From Alphaproteobacteria bacterium (GTDB taxonomy: Bacteria; Pseudomonadota; Alphaproteobacteria; Sphingomonadales; Sphingomonadaceae), in assembly GCA_018830415.1 (NCBI GenBank), contig JAHJSJ010000244.1, positions 1 through 8,565 of the forward strand: DNA of 8,565 nt, read 5' to 3'. This document shows, piece after piece, positions 4,629 to 8,565 of the stretch. The notes beneath the pieces are model-generated. The model ran no database searches. It was not told the DNA's origin and was given only the letters and a program-made list of their open reading frames with translations. Made by a program: the position numbers and the translations under genes. The number at the start of each line of letters is the position of its first letter. The first letter of the stretch is position 1.

Positions 4629-5956
4629 TCTCCGAACCGTTTGAATGGATCGCCACAGCCCCGCCCGAAGCACGCCGGAAGCTGGTCAGCCAGCTCAGCC
4701 AAAGCGAGAAAAACACGTTCGATTTCGTCTGGCCCTATTCCGCCCGCCCCGAACAACTGCCCCCGCCGGGTGACTGGCGCATCTGGATGACCATGGCCGG
4801 GCGCGGGTTTGGCAAGACCCGCGCGGGCGCCGAATGGGTGCGGATGATCGCCGATCGCCACCCCGAAGCGCGGATTGCGCTGGTATCCTCATCACTGGCA
4901 GAGGCGCGCGCAGTTATGGTTGAGGGCGAAAGCGGCCTGCTGTCGATCTATCCGCCCGCAGCCCGGCCCCGGTTTGAACCGTCGCGCCGCCGCATCCGCT
5001 TCGCCAGCGGGGCGCAGGCGCAGTTATTTTCCGCCGCTGAACCCGAAAGCCTGCGCGGGCCGCAACACAGCCACGCCTGGTGCGATGAAATCGGCAAGTG
5101 GCCGCTGGCGCATGAACGCGCCACGCGCTGCTGGGACAATCTGCTGCTGGGCCTCAGGCTGGGGGATGATCCGCGCATCGCGGTCACCACCACCCCGCGC
5201 GCGGTGCCGCTGGTGCAGCGCCTAGTCGCACAGATCGACAGCGCGGGCGATGTCGCGATCAGCCGCGGTGCGACCAGCGCCAATGCGGCCAATCTGCCGC
5301 AGCGGTTCCTGGATGCGATCGCCAGCGAATTTGGCGGCACCCAGCTTGCCAGACAGGAAATCGACGGCGAGTTGATCGAGGATATCGAAGGCGCATTATG
5401 GACCCGCGCGCTGATCGAACAGGCGCGCGAAACCGGCGTTGTTCCCGCAGCGGCGCGGGTGGTGGTGGCGGTTGATCCGCCTGCATCGGCCAGCGGCGAT
5501 GAATGCGGGATCATTGTGGCGGCGCTGGGTGAGGACGGGATTGCCCGCGTGCTCGCCGATTGTTCGGCCAGCGGCGCGGCGCCTGCCGAATGGGCGCGGC
5601 TGGTGGCCGGTGCCGCGCGCGAATGGCACGCCGATCGCGTCGTGGCAGAGGCCAATCAGGGCGGGGCGATGGTCGAAAGCGTGCTGCGCGCCGCCGATCA
5701 GGCACTGCCGATCAGACTGGTTCACGCCAGCCGCGGCAAAGTTGCCCGCGCCGAACCGATCGCCGCGCTCTATGCCGCGGGCCGCGTGCGCCACGTAGGA
5801 ATGTTCGCGCGGCTCGAAGACCAATTGTGCGGGCTTCTGGTCGGCGGAAGCTACGCCGGCCCCGGCCGCAGCCCCGACCGCGCCGACGCGCTGGTGTGGG
5901 GATTGAGCGAATTGATGCTGGGGCGGAGCGGGGAGCCGAGGGTCTCAAGGCCATAA
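4625..5956 (+). CDS. terL: Large terminase (phage/GTA DNA-packaging ATPase-nuclease)
   Basis: Motor that pumps DNA into the prohead and cuts it. The 443-aa length suits GTA gp2-type and HK97-type large terminases. The N-terminal ATPase shows Walker A GRGFGKT (59-65), Walker B ending HAWCDE (Asp154-Glu155) and the coupling motif TTTPR (188-192). The C-terminal RNase H-like nuclease begins at VVVAVDPP with a likely metal-binding Asp284. A later VVAEANQGG segment and the C-terminal SPDRADALVWGLSEL, with a conserved Asp, complete the pattern. No break is visible. It overlaps the small terminase by ATGA. In related clusters the portal gene follows closely, but here 828 bp with a terminator and an antisense gene intervene, so coupled expression with the portal is doubtful. 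Confidence 0.95.
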   Translation: MISEPFEWIATAPPEARRKLVSQLSQSEKNTFDFVWPYSARPEQLPPPGDWRIWMTMAGRGFGKTRAGAEWVRMIADRHPEARIALVSSSLAEARAVMVEGESGLLSIYPPAARPRFEPSRRRIRFASGAQAQLFSAAEPESLRGPQHSHAWCDEIGKWPLAHERATRCWDNLLLGLRLGDDPRIAVTTTPRAVPLVQRLVAQIDSAGDVAISRGATSANAANLPQRFLDAIASEFGGTQLARQEIDGELIEDIEGALWTRALIEQARETGVVPAAARVVVAVDPPASASGDECGIIVAALGEDGIARVLADCSASGAAPAEWARLVAGAAREWHADRVVAEANQGGAMVESVLRAADQALPIRLVHASRGKVARAEPIAALYAAGRVRHVGMFARLEDQLCGLLVGGSYAGPGRSPDRADALVWGLSELMLGRSGEPRVSRP

Positions 5957-6006
5957 AATAGGATTTTTCCTATATTGTCGCTTTTCCAGCTGTTTTAGGA
6001 GAACAA

Positions 6007-6096
6007 ATGACGCCCATATCCTCAAGGGCGTTGCGATGTAAGCAAACTTGCTTACATCGCAACGCCCTTGATGTCCACCCGAAAGTAGGCATTTAG
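6007..6096 (+). CDS. Possible 29-aa peptide encoded across the palindrome
   Basis: ATG at 6007 with AGGAG at 5997-6001 (5-nt spacing), ending at TAG 6094-6096. The peptide reads MTPISSRALRCKQTCLHRNA and then ALDV-like residues to the stop, and its centre is encoded by the palindrome. It is best seen as either a short translated leader after terL or a by-product of a repeat that landed behind a ribosome site. No family is recognised. Confidence 0.25.
   Translation: MTPISSRALRCKQTCLHRNALDVHPKVGI
6022..6071. repeat. Near-perfect 50-bp palindrome (24-bp arms, 2-nt centre)
   Basis: Arms 6022-6045 and 6048-6071 are exact reverse complements (24 of 24) around the centre AC. The left arm begins TCAAGGGCGTTGCG and the right arm ends CGCAACGCCCTTGA. 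In RNA it would form an extremely stable hairpin, and in DNA a cruciform is possible. No T-tract follows, so it is not a standard terminator. It may be a dispersed palindromic element of the REP/MITE kind, or the paired end of a lost mobile element. Confidence 0.9.
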
Positions 6097-6097
6097 G

Positions 6098-6280
6098 AGT
6101 TGTCGGGATCGGCACTAACCTGTCGGTAACTGATGTAGGATATCGTTTTGATGTTGCATAGAGGTGGGAACCGCCACCCCACACACTTCAGGAAACTGGA
6201 GTAGAGGCCTTGAGCCGAGAGATCGCGGTTGGCAACGCGCTTGCATCATCGAAAGGGGGGGGCTTGCTCCCCCCTTTTTT
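6098..6280 (+). ncRNA. Candidate structured RNA ending in an intrinsic terminator
   Basis: Non-coding on both strands as far as I can judge. Local structures include GGTGG-GAACCG-CCACC (6163-6178), a stem CTTCAG-GAAA-CTGGAG with a GNRA tetraloop and one G-U pair (6186-6201), and GCG...CGC around 6224-6239. The stretch closes with a textbook terminator (6252-6280). It does not match tmRNA, RNase P or SRP RNA motifs that I know. No clear promoter is visible, so it could equally be the 3' untranslated region of the terL transcript. Boundaries are guesses. Confidence 0.3.
6252..6280 (+). terminator. Strong intrinsic terminator between terL and portal
   Basis: AAAGGGGGG (6252-6260) pairs with CCCCCCTTT (6269-6277) around GGCTTGCT, followed by further Ts to 6280 (six in a row). 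On the - strand the stem is followed by only TTTCG, so it is mainly a + strand terminator, but it may also end the convergent antisense gene whose stop is at 6284. It would stop terminase transcripts before the portal gene. Confidence 0.85.
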
Positions 6281-6283
6281 CTT

Positions 6284-6697
6284 CTAGAAAAGAACCTTGA
6301 GCGCCCCTTTCAAGCGACGGGAGTCAACATCCTGTTGCTTAATCGTGTAGGCGCTTTTCACATTATATGTTCCATGCACGCTTAATTCCAGCGCGATAGC
6401 AACCAGAGCAAATTCCCGCTCCCGTACGGGCAGTTCAATCCTTCTTACTAGGTAAAACCCTCTCGGATTATGGGTATCTTGTCCAGCATATGTTGGCGAC
6501 CGAAGTATATCGATGATGTTCGCCATAACCACCTGATAATCTTCGGGATGATCGTCGGCAATATGACCATGACAGGCCTTGCTTACCCACACGTCAGCCG
6601 TCTCTAACTCTGTGCCCAAAGCCTTGTTGATCAAGTCGGCCGGAAGCGGTCCAACACGGAACGCCTTGCGCTTTGCCTTGAACAGCTTTCGACTCAT
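6284..6697 (-). CDS. Possible PBECR-type (barnase/EndoU/colicin/RelE-like) nuclease, antisense between terL and portal
   Basis: About 137 aa, with no signal peptide or membrane segment. I prefer the ATG at 6697 over the TTG at 6700; the ribosome site is weak either way (TTGGG). The central and C-terminal part reads ADVWVSKACHGHIADDHPED, then a stretch with MANIIDILRSPTYAG, a beta-rich LVRRIEL...EFALVAIALEL pair, and GTYNVKSAYTIKQQDVDSRR. His-x-x-Asp-His-Pro, then 'II-x-x-P-x-x-x-G', then 'Y-x-V-x-S-x-Y' is the layout I associate with PBECR-type phage and toxin nucleases, so an RNase-toxin role is plausible but unproven. It is transcribed against the head operon, and its codon use and GC are less biased than its neighbours'. 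It is probably a cargo (moron-like) gene. An unrelated phage hypothetical protein is the alternative. Confidence 0.5.
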   Translation of the reverse strand: MSRKLFKAKRKAFRVGPLPADLINKALGTELETADVWVSKACHGHIADDHPEDYQVVMANIIDILRSPTYAGQDTHNPRGFYLVRRIELPVREREFALVAIALELSVHGTYNVKSAYTIKQQDVDSRRLKGALKVLF

Positions 6698-6784
6698 CAA
6701 CCCAAATGGCAGTCCCCATCCCTAGATGTCCAGAGTGACCGGGACAGCACTACCAATTTTTTCACTAAATTTGAAAGGCCTGCG

Positions 6785-7954
6785 ATGGCACTCCTCGACA
6801 CTCTCCTCTCCGCCTTCAAGGGCGGGGAGCACACCCGCGTGCCGCTGGCGCCCGGCATGATGCAGGGGTGGCACCCGGCGTTTGCAGGTGGGCCGGGGCC
6901 GCGCAGCTATGATTATGCCCGCGCGATTGGCGAAGGCTTTCTGGCCAATCCGATCGCCCAGCGTTCGGTCAGGATCGTGGCCGAGGCGGTGGGGCAGGCC
7001 CCGCTTGCCTGCAATGATCCACGCCTCGCCGCGCTCGTCACCGCCACCAGCGCCGGGCAATCGCTGATCGAAACGCTTGCCGCGCATCTGCTGCTGCATG
7101 GCAATGGCTATGTCCAGATCCTCAAGGACGCATCGGGCACCCCGGTGGAACTGTTCGCGCTGCGGCCCGAACGGGTGAAGGTGGTGACCGGACCGGATGG
7201 CTGGCCGTGCGGCTATGATTACACGGTCAATAATCGCACGTCGCGCATCGCCGTGGAGGATGAGGATGGCTGGCCGGGGATCATCGCGATCCGGGCGATG
7301 CACCCGCTCGATGATCATTGCGGCGCGGGCGCGCTGGAGGCGGCGTGGCAGGCGGTGCTGATCCACAATGCCGCAACCCATTGGAACCGCGCGCTGCTGG
7401 AAAATGCGGCGCGGCCTTCCGGCGCGCTGGTCTATGAGCCGGGGGACGGCGCGAGCCTGGCGCATGAACAGTTTGAACGGCTCAAGCGTGAACTGGATAT
7501 CGCCTTTTCGGGCGCGGCCAATGCGGGGCGTCCGATGCTGCTGGATGGCGGGCTCAAATGGCAGAGCATGGCGCTGACCCCGACCGACATGGATTTCGCG
7601 ACGCTGAAAAGCGCAGCGGCGCGCGATATTGCGCTGGCGTTCGGGGTGCCGCCGATGCTGCTCGGCCTGCCGGGGGACAACACCTATGCCAATTACCGTG
7701 AGGCCAACCGCGCGCTGTGGCGGCTGACGCTGCTGCCGCTGGCGGAGAAATTGTTCGCCGCCCTGCGCGAAGGCCTCACCCCGTGGTTCCCCGATGCCGA
7801 TCTGGGGATTGATCTCGACCGGGTCACGGCGCTGTCGGAAGACCGCGAGCGATTGTGGTCGCAGGTGTCCGATGCCGATTTCCTGACCCGCGCTGAAAAA
7901 CGCCAGATGCTGGGCCTGAACCCTGAAACGCAGCCAGAGGAGAATGCCGCATGA
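6785..7954 (+). CDS. HK97-family phage/GTA portal protein
   Basis: Forms the dodecameric channel at the head vertex through which DNA is packaged and which joins head to tail. At 389 aa it matches the size of GTA gp3 and HK97-type portals. Typical features are the N-terminal ANPIAQRSVRIVAEAVGQAP region, LLLHGNGYVQIL (about 100), MHPLDDHCGAG and the ALEAAW helix. The C-terminal half has the DFATLKSAAARDIALAFGVP and GDNTYANYREANRALWR motifs, which are strongly conserved in this family. The ATG at 6785 has GAAAGG 6 nt upstream. The stop overlaps the next gene by ATGA. No promoter was found in the 87 bp upstream, where the divergent nuclease gene starts; the strong terminator at 6280 would block read-through from the terminase genes, so its transcription is an open question. 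Confidence 0.95.
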   Translation: MALLDTLLSAFKGGEHTRVPLAPGMMQGWHPAFAGGPGPRSYDYARAIGEGFLANPIAQRSVRIVAEAVGQAPLACNDPRLAALVTATSAGQSLIETLAAHLLLHGNGYVQILKDASGTPVELFALRPERVKVVTGPDGWPCGYDYTVNNRTSRIAVEDEDGWPGIIAIRAMHPLDDHCGAGALEAAWQAVLIHNAATHWNRALLENAARPSGALVYEPGDGASLAHEQFERLKRELDIAFSGAANAGRPMLLDGGLKWQSMALTPTDMDFATLKSAAARDIALAFGVPPMLLGLPGDNTYANYREANRALWRLTLLPLAEKLFAALREGLTPWFPDADLGIDLDRVTALSEDRERLWSQVSDADFLTRAEKRQMLGLNPETQPEENAA

Positions 7955-8256
7955 GCCGCGCAGATGTGCTTGCCAGCCTGATGGTGCAGGCCCGCAATGA
8001 CGGGGCCGCGTTGATCACCTTGCGCGCGATTGTCGAAGAGGCCAGCGCGCTCGCCACCGACCGCGTGCTTGAACGGCTGGGGCTGGACGATGCCGGGGCC
8101 GAGGGCGATCTGGTTGAACTGCGCGAGCTGTTGCGGGCGTGGCGCGATGCCAAGGCCAGCGCGTGGAAGGCGTTGATGGAATGGATCATTCGCGGTGCGC
8201 TGGCGCTGTTGCTGATCGGGATCGCCGTGCGAATTGGCGTGTGGGACCGGCTGTGA
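7951..8256 (+). CDS. Small C-terminally membrane-anchored protein of the GTA cluster (DUF6127-like)
   Basis: Function unknown. The 101-aa protein has a helical soluble part (about residues 1-72) containing LITLRAIVEEASALATDRVL and the LRELLRAWRDAKASAWKA segment. A single predicted membrane helix (about 76-96, ALMEWIIRGALALLLIGIAV) follows, with a short charged end. I recall such proteins between portal and protease in sphingomonad GTA-like clusters (DUF6127), though the family number is from memory. It overlaps portal (ATGA) and protease (GTGA) by four bases each, so it is firmly part of the operon. A membrane-bound role in head assembly, for example tethering the portal, is only a guess. Confidence 0.75.
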   Translation: MSRADVLASLMVQARNDGAALITLRAIVEEASALATDRVLERLGLDDAGAEGDLVELRELLRAWRDAKASAWKALMEWIIRGALALLLIGIAVRIGVWDRL

Positions 8257-8565
8257 ACGCGCGGTCCATGCGCTTTGCCGGTTATGCCGCGCTATTCGAC
8301 ATTCCCGATGCCGCGCGCGACACGATCCGGCGCGGGGCGTTTGCCAGGACGCTGGCGAGCCAGAATGCGCCCTTGCCGTTATACTGGCAGCACCGCCCCG
8401 ATCAGCCGATCGGCGTGATCGAGCAGATGTCAGAGGACGCGCGCGGATTACGGGTGATCGCCCGGATCGACCGGCCCGATAGCCGTGCGGCGATGCTGCT
8501 GTCGCACGGCGCGGTGAGCGGCCTCAGCTTCGGCTTCCGTACCCGCGCGGCGCGCCAGTCAGGAC
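8253..8565 (+). CDS. HK97-family prohead protease, 3'-truncated by the window edge
   Basis: Serine protease that trims the major capsid protein during head maturation. The frame starts at GTG 8253, overlapping the previous stop as GTGA; ATG 8268 is an alternative five codons in. The first 104 residues are visible. The N-terminus RFAGYAALFDIPDAARDTIR and the following GAF motif are typical of the family. Likely catalytic residues are His47 (YWQHRPDQPIG) and a Ser in VSGLSFGF (Ser89 or Ser92). The GTG start and overlap suggest coupled translation. The major capsid gene would be expected next, outside the window. Confidence 0.92.
   Translation, partial: MNARSMRFAGYAALFDIPDAARDTIRRGAFARTLASQNAPLPLYWQHRPDQPIGVIEQMSEDARGLRVIARIDRPDSRAAMLLSHGAVSGLSFGFRTRAARQSG

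Larger units (their letters stand above)
5957..6283. other. Insert between terL and the antisense gene: palindrome, possible RNA, terminator
   Basis: This 327-bp stretch has no large gene. From left to right it has a 6-bp palindrome (5958-5973, ATAGGA-TTTT-TCCTAT), a 29-codon open frame with a good ribosome site (6007-6096), a 50-bp palindrome (6022-6071), several hairpins (6163-6178, 6186-6201) and a strong + strand terminator (6252-6280). Its base composition is closer to mobile DNA than to the GC-rich genes on either side. Confidence 0.6.

Noticed and set aside
4068..4673. 201-codon - strand open frame over the small terminase and right transposon end
   Set aside because: It crosses the transposon boundary and target duplication and lies opposite a well-supported gene, so it is a chance frame.
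4948..5655. 235-codon - strand open frame opposite terL
   Set aside because: Low-complexity Ala/Arg/Ser translation typical of the antisense of a GC-rich gene; terL motifs are unambiguous on the + strand.
6122..6140. CTGATG stretch as part of a hammerhead-type ribozyme
   Set aside because: The core requires CTGATGA with a matching GAAA segment and flanking stems; the bases and stems here do not fit.
5945..6184. 79-codon - strand open frame across the palindrome and terL 3' end
   Set aside because: It runs through the stop of terL and both arms of the palindrome. No ribosome site was noted and it looks like translated non-coding repeat DNA.
6070..6732. 8-bp direct repeat GATGTCCA at 6070-6077 and 6725-6732 as target duplication of an insert between terL and portal
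   Set aside because: An 8-mer match within about 800 bp is expected by chance, and no inverted repeats adjoin it.
6722..7465. 247-codon - strand open frame opposite portal
   Set aside because: Arg/Ala/Gly-rich shadow of the portal gene, with no domain-like pattern.

Overview
The window looks like a chromosomal segment of a GC-rich alphaproteobacterium, most likely a sphingomonad (Sphingomonadales, possibly Erythrobacter-like). The main evidence is a bacterial serine palmitoyltransferase, the first enzyme of sphingolipid synthesis, at the left edge. The codon usage of the backbone genes and an HK97-type packaging and head gene cluster resembling alphaproteobacterial gene transfer agents (GTAs) also fit. 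Genus-level assignment is inference.

Layout. (1) 1-874: 3' part of serine palmitoyltransferase (spt). (2) 893-923: a promoter-like stretch that in the uninterrupted chromosome would face the packaging operon. (3) 924-4068: a complete 3145-bp IS1595-family transposon. It has perfect 24-bp terminal inverted repeats and an 8-bp target duplication (TAGATAAG). It carries a DDE transposase plus three passenger genes: a winged-helix-like protein of unknown function, an overlapping 52-aa protein, and a convergent PemK/MazF-type toxin. (4) 4077-4163: the remaining leader of the packaging operon, with a terminator-like hairpin. (5) 4164-5956: small and large terminase genes overlapping by ATGA. (6) 5957-6784: an unusual 828-bp insert holding a near-perfect 50-bp palindrome, a possible structured RNA ending in a strong intrinsic terminator, and an antisense gene that may encode a PBECR-type nuclease. 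(7) 6785-8565: portal, a small membrane-anchored protein, and the start of the prohead protease, each overlapping the next by 4 bp.

How the parts fit. Deleting the transposon and one target copy leaves a 136-bp spt-terminase intergenic region with a TTGACA box, so the transposon landed in the -10 area of what is probably the operon promoter. The retained left half can now read into the transposase. The terminase genes are left with only possible hybrid promoters from the transposon end. The terL-portal insert adds a second block, because it places a terminator and an opposing gene inside what is normally one head-morphogenesis operon. Together these suggest that the GTA/prophage is being silenced or dismantled, or has been rewired. 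The most novel-looking parts are the passenger trio in the transposon and the palindrome/RNA/nuclease insert between terL and portal. All function calls rest on reading the sequence and remembered family patterns, with no database search.
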